In this document: in pieces, positions 1 through 9,528 of the stretch
Position numbering within the stretch: the first letter of the stretch is position 1
How the letters are laid out: the number at the start of each line of letters is the position of its first letter
NCBI RefSeq assembly: GCF_028598745.1
Contig: NZ_JAQRFK010000003.1
Span: forward strand, 1-64,000
Source of the DNA: Xenorhabdus sp. IM139775
Lineage (GTDB): Bacteria > Pseudomonadota > Gammaproteobacteria > Enterobacterales > Enterobacteriaceae
Direction: 5' to 3'
DNA: 64,000 nucleotides
Program-made: the position numbers and the translations under genes
Notes under the pieces: model-generated
Told to the model about the DNA's origin: nothing
The model's input: the letters and a program-made list of their open reading frames with translations, nothing else
Databases searched by the model: none

Positions 1-342
1 CCCACGGCCTTCAAGCACATTTAATATGGATGTCAAATGAAGAATGTACCACTAGCTATTAACCTTATATTTTGATTATAACTATCCTAACCTACTCAAT
101 CACGCTTTAGTTTGGGTGAAGCTAAATACCTTTTCATAATAGTGAGAGTCTCAACATGTGGTGCTTCCTGACTCTATGCACCGCGCGGAGTCAGGAATAC
201 TCCTATCATTTTGAAAAGGTATTTAGATCCCCCGATATCCCGCCAACATAGTCAGTGAACCATTGCATCATTGGTGGGGTGGGCGTAGTGGTATCCCTTC
301 CCCTGAACAACAACAACGGGTTGGAACTTATTTATCACATAA
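1..342. other. Non-coding accessory DNA downstream of the toxin-antitoxin pair
   Basis: No convincing complete gene. Frame 3 stays open from base 3 to a TAA at 60-62 and could be the last codons of a gene starting before the window, but 19 codons are too few to identify. The main visible structure is the nested inverted repeat at 122-226, listed separately. The stretch 240-275 can form a weaker GC-rich stem (CCCGCCAA near 240 against TTGGTGGG near 272). Confidence 0.4.
122..226. repeat. Nested inverted repeat (105 nt)
   Basis: Outer arms CTAAATACCTTTTCA (122-136) and TGAAAAGGTATTTAG (212-226) are perfect 15-nt reverse complements. Inside, TTCCTGACTC (165-174) and GAGTCAGGAA (188-197) form a second perfect 10-nt stem around a 13-nt loop. 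The spacers between stems (137-164 and 198-211) are unequal. It could be a small non-autonomous mobile element, a cruciform or a structured RNA. I see no flanking target duplication, and the element does not look like ERIC or a REP sequence. Confidence 0.6.
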
Positions 343-624
343 TTAACTATTGCGCCGATAGCTGAAATCGAGCTGGAAACCACAGGCTTTTGCATAATTT
401 ACCAGTGTGCTTAAAGTTGGGTTACTTCTTCCTTTTTCCAGTCGGGAAATGTTACTTTCTTTAGTTCCCATTCGGTCTGCAACTTGCTGTTGAGTTAATT
501 TCGCCTCAGTGCGCATACTCAGCAATGTGTTGATGAGTTCGAATTCATCATTCAATTCATCATAAGCCTGTTTCACGTCTGGGTTTTGTAATGCTTTAGC
601 TTTAAGAGCTTGTAGTTGACTCAT
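343..624 (-). CDS. XRE-family antitoxin (HigA-like)
   Basis: A 93-residue DNA-binding protein with a Cro/C1-type helix-turn-helix at about residues 44-65 (TQQQVADRMGTKESNISRLE). It follows the RelE/HigB-like toxin gene and shares an ATGA with it, so the two are translationally coupled. Toxin-before-antitoxin order is typical of HigBA-type modules. Expected role: bind and neutralise the toxin and, with it, repress the promoter through the palindromes at 958-1033. The N-terminal 40 residues are helical and charged and may contact the toxin. Family assignment is firm; the exact type II subfamily is inferred. Confidence 0.85.
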   Translation of the reverse strand: MSQLQALKAKALQNPDVKQAYDELNDEFELINTLLSMRTEAKLTQQQVADRMGTKESNISRLEKGRSNPTLSTLVNYAKACGFQLDFSYRRNS

Positions 625-941
625 TTTTTCACCTCTTTCATGCGGCTTTTGGCTAAGTCTAAATCTTTCTTAGGTGTTTTTTGGCTCTTCTTAACAAAAG
701 CATGGAGAATGTAGATGTTCGAGCCATCAAGGTAACAGAATAAGCCTCGACCAATGCCTTCCTGTGCTTTTGCTCGTAGCTCAAACAAACCATTACCCAT
801 AGGTTCAGTATGTGGAGATCCAAGGTTAGCACCATGCTGTTCCATTAATTCGAGCAGTTTTAGCATTCTTGCTTGAATCTTAGGGGGCATATCCAGAATG
901 CTATCTATTACTCCGTGGTAAAAATCAATATTCCAGCTCAT
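621..941 (-). CDS. RelE/HigB-superfamily toxin (phage Gp49-like family)
   Basis: A 106-residue protein of the phage-derived Gp49-like/HigB group. The typical core is visible: GLFELRAK (about 51-58, with the ELR motif), an arginine at 65, an aromatic strand around LFCYLDG, and the closing HAFVKKSQKTP segment (80-90). Members are ribosome-dependent mRNA endonucleases. It is the first gene of a two-gene operon; its TGA overlaps the antitoxin ATG by four bases. All expected core elements are present, so it looks intact. The pair sits in accessory DNA next to tRNA-Pro. Confidence 0.85.
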   Translation of the reverse strand: MSWNIDFYHGVIDSILDMPPKIQARMLKLLELMEQHGANLGSPHTEPMGNGLFELRAKAQEGIGRGLFCYLDGSNIYILHAFVKKSQKTPKKDLDLAKSRMKEVKK

Positions 942-957
942 GTCTGCCTTTTGTAAT

Positions 958-1033
958 TATCATATATGATAGGTGTTCGAGATTCAATATTACCTTATCA
1001 TTTGTGATAAGATATGACTTATCATATATGATA
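958..1033. promoter_or_regulatory. Three palindromic operators of the toxin-antitoxin promoter
   Basis: TATCATATATGATA occurs twice, perfectly, at 958-971 and 1020-1033. A related palindrome, TTATCATTTGTGATAA, lies between them at 995-1010. Centres are 38 and 24 bp apart. They lie just upstream of the toxin start at 941, as expected for HTH-antitoxin autoregulation with conditional cooperativity. Binding itself is inferred. Confidence 0.75.
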
Positions 1034-1470
1034 GATACTATTGAGTCAACTGAGTGGGATGCATTTGGGACAGGTGTCGTAACATAACCACAAGCAACCA
1101 TAGGTAACTTTCGGTAAGGTGGGACGTGTGAGCGCCGATAAATATGGCAATCAATTTATTTACAAAACGACTCTGTTTTATGTGAGTAATCAATATCCCC
1201 AATGCTGTCAGAGGGGGCAACAAGCTCCTTCAGCTCCAGCGTAATATTAAAGTCAGGAACATGTCCAAGAAGAAAAGATCTTAAGAGAATGGAAAGCAAC
1301 CAATTACTCTAATGGGTTTCAAGTAGAAATCACCGAGAAAATCAGCCAGAAAAAAGAAGTTTCACGCGTCGTTAGTCAACAGCAAAATCCCACTCAAAGT
1401 TAGCACGCCTCTGCCACTTTCTGTCGGCCATTTTACCATCATTTTACCATGAGCAAATTCAAGGCATAAA
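1034..1470. other. Decayed accessory DNA between the TA operon and tRNA-Pro
   Basis: No complete gene. One frame (1254-1403, + strand) reads 49 codons to a TAG with protein-like composition (rich in E, K, Q) but has no start codon. Two in-frame stops just precede it, and upstream of those the same frame reads QQAPSAPA, so it looks like the remains of a longer gene. This fits an integrated element whose genes have eroded beside the tRNA. The parent gene was not recognised. Confidence 0.35.
1254..1403 (+). pseudogene. Possible C-terminal remnant of an unknown gene
   Basis: Open frame of 49 codons ending in TAG, with EEKILREWKATNYSNGFQVE in the middle and a Gln/Ser-rich tail. No ATG, GTG or TTG start with a ribosome site serves it, and the frame is closed by TAA codons at about 1242 and 1248. 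It could be a fragment of a mobile-element protein; equally it could be a chance frame. Confidence 0.2.
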
Positions 1471-1496
1471 AAAACCAACCCTAACAGGTTGGTTTT
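1471..1496 (-). terminator. Terminator of tRNA-Pro
   Basis: AAAACCAACC (1471-1480) pairs perfectly with GGTTGGTTTT (1487-1496) over a 6-nt loop. Read on the minus strand it is followed by a T-run. It lies 13 nt past the CCA end of the tRNA gene. Confidence 0.85.
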
Positions 1497-1508
1497 TCTA
1501 AGGTATTT

Positions 1509-1585
1509 TGGTCGGCATGATAGGATTTGAACCTACGACCCCCGACACCCCATGACGGTGCGCTACCAGGCTGCGCTACATGCCG
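1509..1585 (-). tRNA. proL: tRNA-Pro, anticodon GGG
   Basis: A 77-nt tRNA with the 3' CCA encoded (TGG at 1509-1511 on the plus strand). On the minus strand it begins CGGCATGTAGCGCAGC, has D-loop CCTGGTAGCGC, anticodon arm with GGG, and T-loop GGTTCGAATCC. It closely matches E. coli proL, which also lies next to yejM. Low-coordinate sequence beyond its 3' end is accessory, so the tRNA probably served as an integration site. Confidence 0.97.
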
Positions 1586-1597
1586 ACGACTTCCCTT

Positions 1598-1625
1598 ATA
1601 TTACCGTTTTTTATTTGCAAAGCAA
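1598..1625 (-). promoter_or_regulatory. Promoter of tRNA-Pro
   Basis: On the minus strand TTGCTT (1620-1625) and TAATAT (1598-1603) are separated by 16 nt, with the tRNA starting 12 nt downstream of the -10. This is a reasonable sigma-70 promoter at the expected distance. Confidence 0.55.
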
Positions 1626-1660
1626 CCCCCTAATTTAGTGAGCGCTTGATTTTTAAACAA

Positions 1661-3400
1661 TTAGTTTGCTATAAAGCGTTTTACTTCCGTTAATATCTGT
1701 AATAATTGGGCAAGGTTTGCTTTGGCTCCCTGAACTTCATTGCCCTCTAAATCATACAGATGATATTCCCCATCTTTGGAAATATAGAGGGTATTATTCG
1801 TCGTCGTGACAATTAATGAACCATTATCACCCGTAATGAGCCATGGGTTTTCTCTTTGAGCATTAAAGAGATCTTCGCCCTGTGAGTAATCGTCTGGAGA
1901 ATTAGTGACGTGTAATAAACGGCGCATCAAGGTTGTCATGATATCTTGATGGCTGGTCAACTTATCGATAGTTTGTGCCGGGGTGCCCGGCCACTGGATT
2001 AGCAGGGGAACATGGAGTTGTTCACGGTTGAATTTATCATCGGTAAACCATTTTGCGCTGTTATCGGTTGTTTCTTTACTCTGCTTGGCTGTAATCACAA
2101 TGATCGTTTTATCCAGTACGCCTTTATTTTTCAGGACGTCTAAAACATGGCTAATTTCAGTATCCAGCGCTTTCTTGTCAAATTTGCCGGAGGAAGGTGC
2201 AAGACCATTGATATCGAGAAATGAAAACCACGGGGTGGAGCCATTGCGCAGATCCAGCCACTGGCTCCATTGCGCGACAGTGACGTTATCGTTTTGTCTT
2301 TTAGCCTTCGGCAATGAATAGTCGGTCAGGATGGCCTGGCGATAAAGTGGTGTTTGGAATCCATCTGAAGAGAAGAGGACAAACTGATACCCTTGGTGTG
2401 TCAGGGAATCGATCAGTGCAGATGATTTCCTGGCGTTAAGAATGCCGTCCAGATAACCCGATGATATGCCATAGAATAAACCAAACAGTGCAGTATCGTT
2501 TTGAATGCCTGTGCTGAAATGTTGAGTGAACTGGATATTATTCTTCGCAAAGTTTTCCAGAGTCGGCATACCATGGCTAATGTCTTGATTATCCAATCCG
2601 TCCACGACAAGCAGAAGTAAGTTATAGCCACGCCCGGTATCCCGATAAGATAAGTTATTCAGTGGATAATTGACACTCAAGGCTGTGGGGTTGCCTTGTT
2701 GGTTAATGCGGCGTTGAAATTCTTGATGATCCAGCAGGCCATGTTTTTCAAGGAACTTGCGGGCAGTCATCGGATAAGAAATTGGCAAGTTTGAGCGCTG
2801 CATGGTAATCGGACGATAAAAATTGGCATCCGCCCAGATGTACATCAGGTGTGAAGCGACAAAAGCAGTAATAAAGACGGTTGCCAGCGGCTTACCAAAT
2901 CGTTGACGATTTAAACTGCGTAACTTTTGCCAACTCCATGTGCCAAAAAGCATCTGTATCAGGAAAATCAATGGAATACAGATGAACATCAGTTGCCATT
3001 CCCTGGCTAACTCGCCCTGTTCTGGGTTGGTGACTAAATCCCAAACCAACGGGGTTAAATGCAGGTGAAAGCGGACATAGACGGAAGAATCAAATATCAG
3101 CAGTGTTAAGCCCGCTGTTGCCAATGTGGCTGAAAGAAATCTCATTAGCCGCTGAGACATAACAATAAATGTCAGCGGAAATAAAATAAGTAAGTAGATG
3201 GCAAAGACAATGAAACTGAAATGGCCGAGCCAACTGACCAGCGCGTAGACGCGACCAAACAGTGAACCCGGCCAGTCAGACGCAAATAAATAGCGACTGC
3301 CCAGCACAAGACTGAACATAATGTTGAACAGTGCGAACCAGTGCCCCCAACTGATCATCAGAGAAACTTTTTCGCGATAATGCTGACAGCTAGTCACCAT
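1661..3400 (-). CDS. lapC: Inner-membrane LPS-regulatory protein LapC/YejM (PbgA)
   Basis: 579 residues against about 586 in E. coli YejM. The first ~190 residues hold five hydrophobic segments (for example FALFNIMFSLVLGSRYLFAS and FSFIVFAIYLLILFPLTF). The remainder is a periplasmic sulfatase/arylsulfatase-fold domain carrying LLLLVVDGL, FGLFYGIS, LFSSDGF and QGEDLFN. Known role: senses lipid A at the inner membrane and, through LapB, controls FtsH turnover of LpxC. The catalytic metal residues of true sulfatases are not needed by this family. Second gene of a yejL-yejM operon, 29 nt after yejL. The C-terminal ending RFIAN matches E. coli. Confidence 0.95.
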   Translation of the reverse strand: MVTSCQHYREKVSLMISWGHWFALFNIMFSLVLGSRYLFASDWPGSLFGRVYALVSWLGHFSFIVFAIYLLILFPLTFIVMSQRLMRFLSATLATAGLTLLIFDSSVYVRFHLHLTPLVWDLVTNPEQGELAREWQLMFICIPLIFLIQMLFGTWSWQKLRSLNRQRFGKPLATVFITAFVASHLMYIWADANFYRPITMQRSNLPISYPMTARKFLEKHGLLDHQEFQRRINQQGNPTALSVNYPLNNLSYRDTGRGYNLLLLVVDGLDNQDISHGMPTLENFAKNNIQFTQHFSTGIQNDTALFGLFYGISSGYLDGILNARKSSALIDSLTHQGYQFVLFSSDGFQTPLYRQAILTDYSLPKAKRQNDNVTVAQWSQWLDLRNGSTPWFSFLDINGLAPSSGKFDKKALDTEISHVLDVLKNKGVLDKTIIVITAKQSKETTDNSAKWFTDDKFNREQLHVPLLIQWPGTPAQTIDKLTSHQDIMTTLMRRLLHVTNSPDDYSQGEDLFNAQRENPWLITGDNGSLIVTTTNNTLYISKDGEYHLYDLEGNEVQGAKANLAQLLQILTEVKRFIAN

Positions 3401-3429
3401 ATTTCTTTACGTCAAGGTATTAATGAAGA

Positions 3430-3657
3430 TTAATGCGCTTTATCTTCTTTGATTGAAGACTGTAACGCGTGTGCAAACGAGTCTGCAATATGTTTGCGTT
3501 GTGCTGGCGCAATACTCGTATTGATTAAATTCGTTACCATATTACCCAAAACCATCAAGGTCAGGTCAGTTGGAGTATGGTCTTTCTCGAAAACATTTAC
3601 TAATTCAGTTAATAAATGTTCAACTTTTTCATCGCTATAGCGAGATGACTGTGGCAT
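3430..3657 (-). CDS. yejL: YejL, DUF1414 protein
   Basis: 75 residues, same length as E. coli YejL, with the conserved core [20 protein letters not shown] and ending KEDKAH. A small cytoplasmic protein of unknown function, always just upstream of yejM. First gene of the minus-strand pair; the divergent neighbour is yejK. Confidence 0.93.
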   Translation of the reverse strand: MPQSSRYSDEKVEHLLTELVNVFEKDHTPTDLTLMVLGNMVTNLINTSIAPAQRKHIADSFAHALQSSIKEDKAH

Positions 3658-3934
3658 AAATCAAATATCCTGAATGTACAAAGCCCCATATCTTACCGTA
3701 TAGAGAGGGGATTTTCTGCTTTTTTATGACAAATTAATTCCTTGCTGCCGGAGTTGTTGCCAATATTGAATAGGCTGCATCATTTTAATCTTTGTGATGT
3801 TGAATGTTGGTTGCTAAATAATGGGTGCTTTTTAATCATTTTGGTTTTTGGTTGCGGCAGGAAGGCAACGATGTTTGAATACGCCGTTAACCGCGCCGCC
3901 CTATATGGGCAAAGCTGCAAAAGGAGTATAAATA

Positions 3935-4939
3935 ATGAGTCTGGAAATTACCCAGTTCGCGTTACATCGGTTGATTAAACGTGATGAACAAACCTTGGAA
4001 GTGATTTTACGTGATGCTTTGCTGGATACCAATCAAGTGGTTGAGTATATGATGGCAGAGTTGCATCGCGTATATAGCGCAAAAAGTAAGGCTTACGGTT
4101 TGTTTAATGAGGAAAGTGAGCTGGCGGGATCTCTCCGTCATTTGCGTAAAGGAGATGAAGATTTTCTCGGTTTTAGTCGGGCTGCAACGGTTCGCTTGAA
4201 AGATGAGTTGGCAAAATATCCGTTTGCGGAAGGGGGAACGGTACTGTTTTGCCAATATCGCTATCTCGCCGTGGAATATTTGCTGATTGCCGTGCTGAAT
4301 AGTTGTAACAGCACATCTGTCAATGATGAACTCGATGTCAATACAACGCAATATCTTGATATTCCTCATGCTGATATTATTGCAAGAATCGATCTGACTG
4401 AATGGGAAACCAATCCTGAATCCAGTCGTTACCTGACATTTTTAAAAGGACGGGTAGGGCGCAAGGTTTCGGACTTTTTTATGGATTTCCTTGCCGCGAG
4501 CGAAGGCATGAATGCCAAAGTGCAAAATAAAGGTTTGTTGCAGGCTTTGGACGATTATTGTGAGTCGGCACAGTTGGGTAAAAATGAACGTCAGGCTTAT
4601 CGTCAGCAAGTTTACGGCTACTGTAATGAGCAGTTACAGGCAGGCGAGGAAATTAAGCTGCAAGAGCTGTCCCAAGAATTGCCTGCATTGGCAGAGCAAA
4701 ATTTTCAGCAATTTTCGCAGGAAAAGGGCTATGAATTGGCAGAAAGTTTTCCGGCCGATCGCGGAACATTGCGTCAACTGACCAAATTTGTCGGCAGTGG
4801 GGGCGGGTTAACCATCAACTTTGATGCCATGCTGATGGGAGAACGAATTTTTTGGGACCCGGTAACAGATACGTTGACGATTAAAGGCACACCACCGAAT
4901 CTGCGTGACCAATTGCAACGTCATGGTGGTAAGGGCTAA
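3935..4939 (+). CDS. yejK: Nucleoid-associated protein YejK (NdpA)
   Basis: 334 residues (E. coli 335). The start ATG follows AAGGAGTATAAATA, a good ribosome site. Family markers include the N-terminal [11 protein letters not shown], the central [15 protein letters not shown] and [15 protein letters not shown], and the C-terminal [15 protein letters not shown]. Known as a nucleoid-bound protein of unclear biochemical role, affecting supercoiling. Monocistronic, closed by a strong terminator shared with rplY. Confidence 0.95.
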   Translation: MSLEITQFALHRLIKRDEQTLEVILRDALLDTNQVVEYMMAELHRVYSAKSKAYGLFNEESELAGSLRHLRKGDEDFLGFSRAATVRLKDELAKYPFAEGGTVLFCQYRYLAVEYLLIAVLNSCNSTSVNDELDVNTTQYLDIPHADIIARIDLTEWETNPESSRYLTFLKGRVGRKVSDFFMDFLAASEGMNAKVQNKGLLQALDDYCESAQLGKNERQAYRQQVYGYCNEQLQAGEEIKLQELSQELPALAEQNFQQFSQEKGYELAESFPADRGTLRQLTKFVGSGGGLTINFDAMLMGERIFWDPVTDTLTIKGTPPNLRDQLQRHGGKG

Positions 4940-4976
4940 ACGGCTAGCCGTGAAGAAACTACGGCATGGTAGAAAT

Positions 4977-5004
4977 AAATAACGCCGCAAAAGCGGCGTT
5001 ATTT
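4977..5004. terminator. Bidirectional terminator between yejK and rplY
   Basis: AAATAACGCCGC (4977-4988) and GCGGCGTTATTT (4993-5004) are perfect complements around an AAAA loop, with A/T flanks on both sides. It serves the convergent yejK (+) and rplY (-). Confidence 0.88.
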
Positions 5005-5039
5005 ACTCGGCGTCCCGATAAAAGCTCGACTGTGGCTAA

Positions 5040-5321
5040 TTAAGCGCGCAGGAAATCGATGTGCGTCAGTTTAGGTTTAAACGGATGACGCTGTACTGCC
5101 TGCACTTTAACGTTAGTTTCTTTACCATCAACAACCAGAGTCAGAACTTCGTAAAATTCTGGCTTACTTTCGTGGTTGATAACTGCATCGTGATCCAGTT
5201 CGATAGAAACTGGTTCTTGGTTACCACCGTAGATAATCGCTGGAAACTTGTTAGCTCTGCGCAGGCGGCGGCTCGCACCCTTGCCCTGCTCTTTACGTAC
5301 TTCTGCATTAATAGTTAACAT
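5040..5321 (-). CDS. rplY: 50S ribosomal protein L25
   Basis: 93 residues (E. coli 94), single-domain 5S rRNA-binding L25 without the longer CTC-type extension. Conserved features are [20 protein letters not shown], the AIIYGG turn and the ending HIDFLRA. It binds 5S rRNA loop E in the central protuberance. Flanked by yejK and radD as in E. coli. The 5' leader (5322-5400) contains a GC-rich stem (CCTGCT/AGCAGG) that could serve the autogenous control known for L25; that link is inferred. Confidence 0.97.
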   Translation of the reverse strand: MLTINAEVRKEQGKGASRRLRRANKFPAIIYGGNQEPVSIELDHDAVINHESKPEFYEVLTLVVDGKETNVKVQAVQRHPFKPKLTHIDFLRA

Positions 5322-5499
5322 TATTTTTTCTCTGTAAAAGAAGAAAATAAATCCTGCTACAGGCGACCCAGCAGCAGGTTCGATATTTGGCTTAACATGA
5401 GTTATTACGTTAAGCGGGCGGCATTCTAACGAAAAACCGATATGACGGCAAATATAAATATATTTTCCGGTTGCTGCATGGGCGGTCTATCCGGCATAT

Positions 5500-7257
5500 T
5501 TAGTCCAGATCATCAGCGCGTCTAAATCGTCCTTGATAGTCAAAAATTTTTTCTCGAATCTGCCAGAATTGCCCTTTTTTACGCGCGACAACAAAATCAG
5601 GATGACGTAATAAAGGCCGTTGATTGGCCATATCAGCCGCTGTTTTCCAACGAAGAACAGTGCCTGGCGCACGTTGATGCTGACGAAGAAATTGTAATTC
5701 AAAGACTTTCTTTTGGGCTGGGGTAGATAAACGAAATAACTCTGATACGTCCGCCCCATCTTCATCGTAATAGGTGATTTTTAGCCATTCTCCTTTATTA
5801 TCGTGACCTGGTGTTAGCTGCATGCCGCCACACCGTAACACCAGTGCATCTTTTAATCTCAAGGCCGCCTTTAGCATATCATCGGGGTCAACCAGCACTT
5901 CTTCACAACGGTGGCAGCGCCGGGCTGCGATATCGTTTTCTGCCCCACAATGGGGGCATGATTTAAAACGAAAACGAAAATCACATTGTTGACGTTTTCC
6001 ATTTTCGTCTATCTCCCAGCCTTGGCAGCGGCGCCCGAAATGCTCAATGATCTCGCCATCTGTAGTGCATGTTCCCCAAAAAGTATTGGCGAATTGGCAG
6101 ATAGGACAAAATACTTGTACTGGCTGGTTTTGTGAGTTGGGTTTGCTGCTACCCACTTCAGGTGTGTAAAGATCGTGAGGATTGCCAGCATAATCCAGGA
6201 TCAGGCAATTTTTTTTGTCAGGAAATAAACGTAAGCCGCGCCCGACGATCTGTTGATAAAGGCTGACGGATTCTGTAGGGCGCAATATGGCGATTAAATC
6301 AACGTGAGGCGCATCGAATCCGGTTGTGAGTACGGCCACATTGACCATAAAGCGGAGTCGCTGTTGTTTGAATGCCGTAATTAAGCGATCCCGTTCAGAT
6401 GTGGGGGTATCTGCGCTGACTAACGCAGTTTGCTCTGAGGGCAGCAATTGGGAAATTTCTTTGGCATGTTCGACCGTCGCAGCGAAAATCATCACACCTT
6501 TTCGATTTTGTGCATATTCAACGATCTGCCTAATAATATGAGGCGTGATGCGCTTTTGCCGTTTTATTTCTCGGTTTAACTCTGTTTCATTGAATATCCC
6601 TTGCTGACTGGTACGTACCTGACTGAAATCATATTGCATGACAGGCATGTCCAGTCTTTCTGGGGAAACCAGAAAATGATGTTTAATCATATAACGCAAT
6701 GGCAGTTCATAAATACAATCACGAAAAAAACGGCGTTCATCACCGCGGATCATGCCATGATAATGATATTGATATATCCAGCCAGAGCCGAGGCGATAAG
6801 GTGTTGCGGTTAAACCCAAGATGCGGATTTTGGGATTGTTTTTTCGGAGCTGTTGAATGATTTGTTGGTACTGGCTGTCTTCAGCATCGCTGATGCGATG
6901 GCATTCATCAATGATTAGCAGTGAAAAATGGTGATCAAAGCAATCCAGATTGCGGGCAATGGACTGAATGCTGCCAAAAACCACTTTTCCTTCACTCTGT
7001 TTTTGATTCAGCCCTGCGGAAAAAATGTCTGCATTCAACCCATAAGCACAATATTTGCTGTGGTTCTGCGCAACGAGTTCTTTGACATGTGCCAGCACTA
7101 AAACGCGGCCATGAGCCAGCTTTGCCAATTCAGCGATGACAAGGCTTTTACCTGCACCGGTTGGCAAAACAATAACAGCAGGATCGCTATGCTGGCGAAA
7201 ATAGCGAATGGTTGCGTCTACCGCTTCTTGTTGATAAGGACGTAAAGTAAAAGCCAT
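5500..7257 (-). CDS. radD: Superfamily 2 helicase-like repair protein RadD (YejH)
   Basis: 585 residues from [10 protein letters not shown] (E. coli 586). An upstream ATG at 7320 would add 21 residues with no counterpart, so I place the start at 7257. Motifs: Q-like RPYQQEAV, Walker A LPTGAGKS (K37), DECH box (about residue 110), [10 protein letters not shown], and motif [11 protein letters not shown]. The C-terminal third has Cys pairs typical of a zinc-binding domain ([25 protein letters not shown]). RadD acts in DNA damage tolerance and recombination, interacting with SSB through its C-terminus. Divergent from rsuA. Confidence 0.95.
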   Translation of the reverse strand: MAFTLRPYQQEAVDATIRYFRQHSDPAVIVLPTGAGKSLVIAELAKLAHGRVLVLAHVKELVAQNHSKYCAYGLNADIFSAGLNQKQSEGKVVFGSIQSIARNLDCFDHHFSLLIIDECHRISDAEDSQYQQIIQQLRKNNPKIRILGLTATPYRLGSGWIYQYHYHGMIRGDERRFFRDCIYELPLRYMIKHHFLVSPERLDMPVMQYDFSQVRTSQQGIFNETELNREIKRQKRITPHIIRQIVEYAQNRKGVMIFAATVEHAKEISQLLPSEQTALVSADTPTSERDRLITAFKQQRLRFMVNVAVLTTGFDAPHVDLIAILRPTESVSLYQQIVGRGLRLFPDKKNCLILDYAGNPHDLYTPEVGSSKPNSQNQPVQVFCPICQFANTFWGTCTTDGEIIEHFGRRCQGWEIDENGKRQQCDFRFRFKSCPHCGAENDIAARRCHRCEEVLVDPDDMLKAALRLKDALVLRCGGMQLTPGHDNKGEWLKITYYDEDGADVSELFRLSTPAQKKVFELQFLRQHQRAPGTVLRWKTAADMANQRPLLRHPDFVVARKKGQFWQIREKIFDYQGRFRRADDLD

Positions 7258-7527
7258 TTTTATGTTACTGTCACAAATATCAGGTAAAAGATAATGAGTG
7301 CAGAGAATAACATTTTTCATTTAACCCTGCCGTTGGGAAATAACCTGGCATTACTTTTCTAGGATTAGATGGGCTATAACGTGTTGCTTATTATTGCTAT
7401 AGTGACTGAGGTGATGATTTTTCTATAAATTATCTGCTTAATCTTGTATCCCAATAGTGGCCTTGAAATTGTTTGCAATATCAAGGACACATTCATATGT
7501 GTTTATTTTTGTCAGGTACATCTATTC

Positions 7528-8235
7528 ATGCGATTGGATAAATTTTTATCACAACAATTAGGTATTAGCCGCAACTATGTGGGGCGTGAGTTGCGGACAG
7601 GGCGAGTAACTGTCGATGATGAAATCATCAAAACGGGAGCCTATAAATTAAAGTCCGATCAGCAAGTCGCCTATGATGGCACAATATTGCAACAATTGAA
7701 TGGCCCGCGTTATTTTATGCTGAATAAGCCTCAGGGATATGTCTGTTCGACAGATGATCCGTCAAACCCGACCATTTTGTATTTTATCGATGAGCCTGTT
7801 GCCCATAAATTACATTCTGCAGGGCGTTTGGATATCGACACGACAGGGTTGGTTTTGTTGACTGATGATGGTCAATGGTCACACCGTATTACCTCCCCCA
7901 AACATCACTGCGAAAAAACCTATCTTGTGACATTGGAACATCCCGTCTCTGGGGATACTGAGCAAAAATTCCTGGCGGGAGTGGCGTTAAATGGAGAGAA
8001 AACGCTGACAAAACCCGCACAACTGGAAATTATCGAGCCTCAACGTGTTCGTCTGACCATCAGTGAAGGACGTTATCATCAAGTAAAACGGATGTTTGCC
8101 GCAGTAGGAAATCATGTTGTTGCACTTCACCGGGAGCGGATCGGCGAAATTTATCTCGACCCAGCATTGGAGCCAGGAGAATATCGAGCGCTGACTGATA
8201 GTGAAATCAATGGCATACAAATTCCGACACCTTAA
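7528..8235 (+). CDS. rsuA: 16S rRNA pseudouridine(516) synthase RsuA
   Basis: 235 residues from [12 protein letters not shown] (E. coli 231). The frame extends up to a TTG at 7444, but the family begins with the S4 domain at MRLDKF, so ATG 7528 is preferred. N-terminal S4 RNA-binding domain, then the RsuA catalytic domain with [17 protein letters not shown] holding the catalytic Asp (near residue 102), and [19 protein letters not shown]. Makes pseudouridine 516 in 16S rRNA during 30S assembly. Same strand as bcr, 32 nt apart, as in E. coli. Confidence 0.96.
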   Translation: MRLDKFLSQQLGISRNYVGRELRTGRVTVDDEIIKTGAYKLKSDQQVAYDGTILQQLNGPRYFMLNKPQGYVCSTDDPSNPTILYFIDEPVAHKLHSAGRLDIDTTGLVLLTDDGQWSHRITSPKHHCEKTYLVTLEHPVSGDTEQKFLAGVALNGEKTLTKPAQLEIIEPQRVRLTISEGRYHQVKRMFAAVGNHVVALHRERIGEIYLDPALEPGEYRALTDSEINGIQIPTP

Positions 8236-8267
8236 TTTTATCTTTTAATTGATTCAGGAGTAACTGC

Positions 8268-9458
8268 GTGCAACAACAGCGTTTGTCCTATTTGGGATTA
8301 GTGTTAATCCTTGGTTTGCTTTCTATGTTAATGCCATTGGCAATTGATATGTATTTGCCGAGTATGCCAACGATTGCTGAGAATTTCGGCGTCAGTGATG
8401 GTTTGGTCCAAATGACGTTGAGCAGCTATATTTTGGGCTTTGCTATTGGTCAAATGGTTTATGGGCCAATGTCGGATAGTCTGGGTCGTAAACCCGTCAT
8501 TTTGGGCGGTGTCATTGTTTTTACTATCTCTTCTGCTGCGTGTGCTTTGGCGCAAGATATTGATACTTTTATTGCCATGCGTTTCTTGCATGGATTTTCT
8601 GCTGCGGCTGCCAGTGTTGTCATCAATGCCCTGATGCGTGACAGTTTCACAAAAGAGGAATTTTCCCGCAGCATGTCTTTTGTGACATTAGTGATGATAA
8701 TCGCGCCCTTATTGGCTCCCATGTTAGGTGGGATGTTGATGGTATGGTTCAACTGGCATGCTATTTTCTGGTCGATTGCCATTGTTGCGGTCATTGCGGT
8801 CGCTCTGGTTGCTCTCTTTCTAAAAGAGACGTTACCGAAAGAGAAAAGGCAGAAATTTCACTTACAAACTACCTTGAGGCAGTTTGTTATGCTGTTCCGG
8901 CAACGCCAGGTATTATGTTATATCTTGGCAAGTGGTTTTTCCTTTGCGGGAATGTTCTCTTTTCTTAGTGTTGGTGCATTTGTTTACATCAAGCTAAACG
9001 GTGTGCCTGCGCAGCATTTTGGTTATTATTTTGGGCTGAATATTATTTTCCTGTTCATCATGGCAACGATCAATAGCCAGTGTGTTCGCAAATATGGCCC
9101 ATTGAAAATGTTGCATATTGGGCTATTTGTCCAATTTGTCATGGGATTGTGGTTGCTGTTTAGTACTATGCTTGATTTGGGATTTGTTTCTCTGGTTATG
9201 GGGGTTGCTATTTATATCAGCGGCATTTCCATGATTACATCTAACACGATGGCTGTCGTATTGGACGATTACCCCCATATGGCCGGAACCGTTTCTTCGC
9301 TGGCGGGAACCATCCGTTTTGGTATTGCCGCATCAGTGGGGGCTATCTTGTCTTTATTGCCTGAGGAAAATGCCTGGCCGATGGTCGGTTCAATGGCATT
9401 ATGCGTGATATTGGCAATGATGCTGATTATCTATGCACGTAGTAAGTCGCATAAATAA
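8268..9458 (+). CDS. bcr: Bcr/CflA-type drug efflux transporter, MFS
   Basis: 396 residues, same as E. coli Bcr, from a GTG start. Twelve hydrophobic segments are readable. Signature motifs: PLAIDMYLPSMP in TM1, motif A YGPMSDSLGRKPVIL between TM2 and TM3, and the TM4-5 region ASVVINALMRD. Proton-driven exporter of bicyclomycin, sulfonamides and small peptides including cysteine in E. coli. Inner membrane. Downstream of rsuA in a likely operon; a terminator follows at 9529. No oddities. Confidence 0.93.
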   Translation: MQQQRLSYLGLVLILGLLSMLMPLAIDMYLPSMPTIAENFGVSDGLVQMTLSSYILGFAIGQMVYGPMSDSLGRKPVILGGVIVFTISSAACALAQDIDTFIAMRFLHGFSAAAASVVINALMRDSFTKEEFSRSMSFVTLVMIIAPLLAPMLGGMLMVWFNWHAIFWSIAIVAVIAVALVALFLKETLPKEKRQKFHLQTTLRQFVMLFRQRQVLCYILASGFSFAGMFSFLSVGAFVYIKLNGVPAQHFGYYFGLNIIFLFIMATINSQCVRKYGPLKMLHIGLFVQFVMGLWLLFSTMLDLGFVSLVMGVAIYISGISMITSNTMAVVLDDYPHMAGTVSSLAGTIRFGIAASVGAILSLLPEENAWPMVGSMALCVILAMMLIIYARSKSHK

Positions 9459-9528
9459 TCAGTATCATCAATAGTCGAAGAAATAGTCATGATTCAGAAG
9501 TAATTAAGGCCAGACATAAGATATTTTT

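Noticed and set aside
1038..1223. 61-residue minus-strand frame upstream of the TA operon
   Set aside because: It overlaps the operator palindrome region closely, has no ribosome site or recognisable protein features, and its composition is not protein-like.
1500..1512. AAGGTATTT shared between the tRNA-Pro flank and the right arm of the 122-226 repeat, as a possible attachment-site pair
   Set aside because: Only nine bases match, and the copy lies outside the tRNA gene itself; easily chance in AT-rich DNA.
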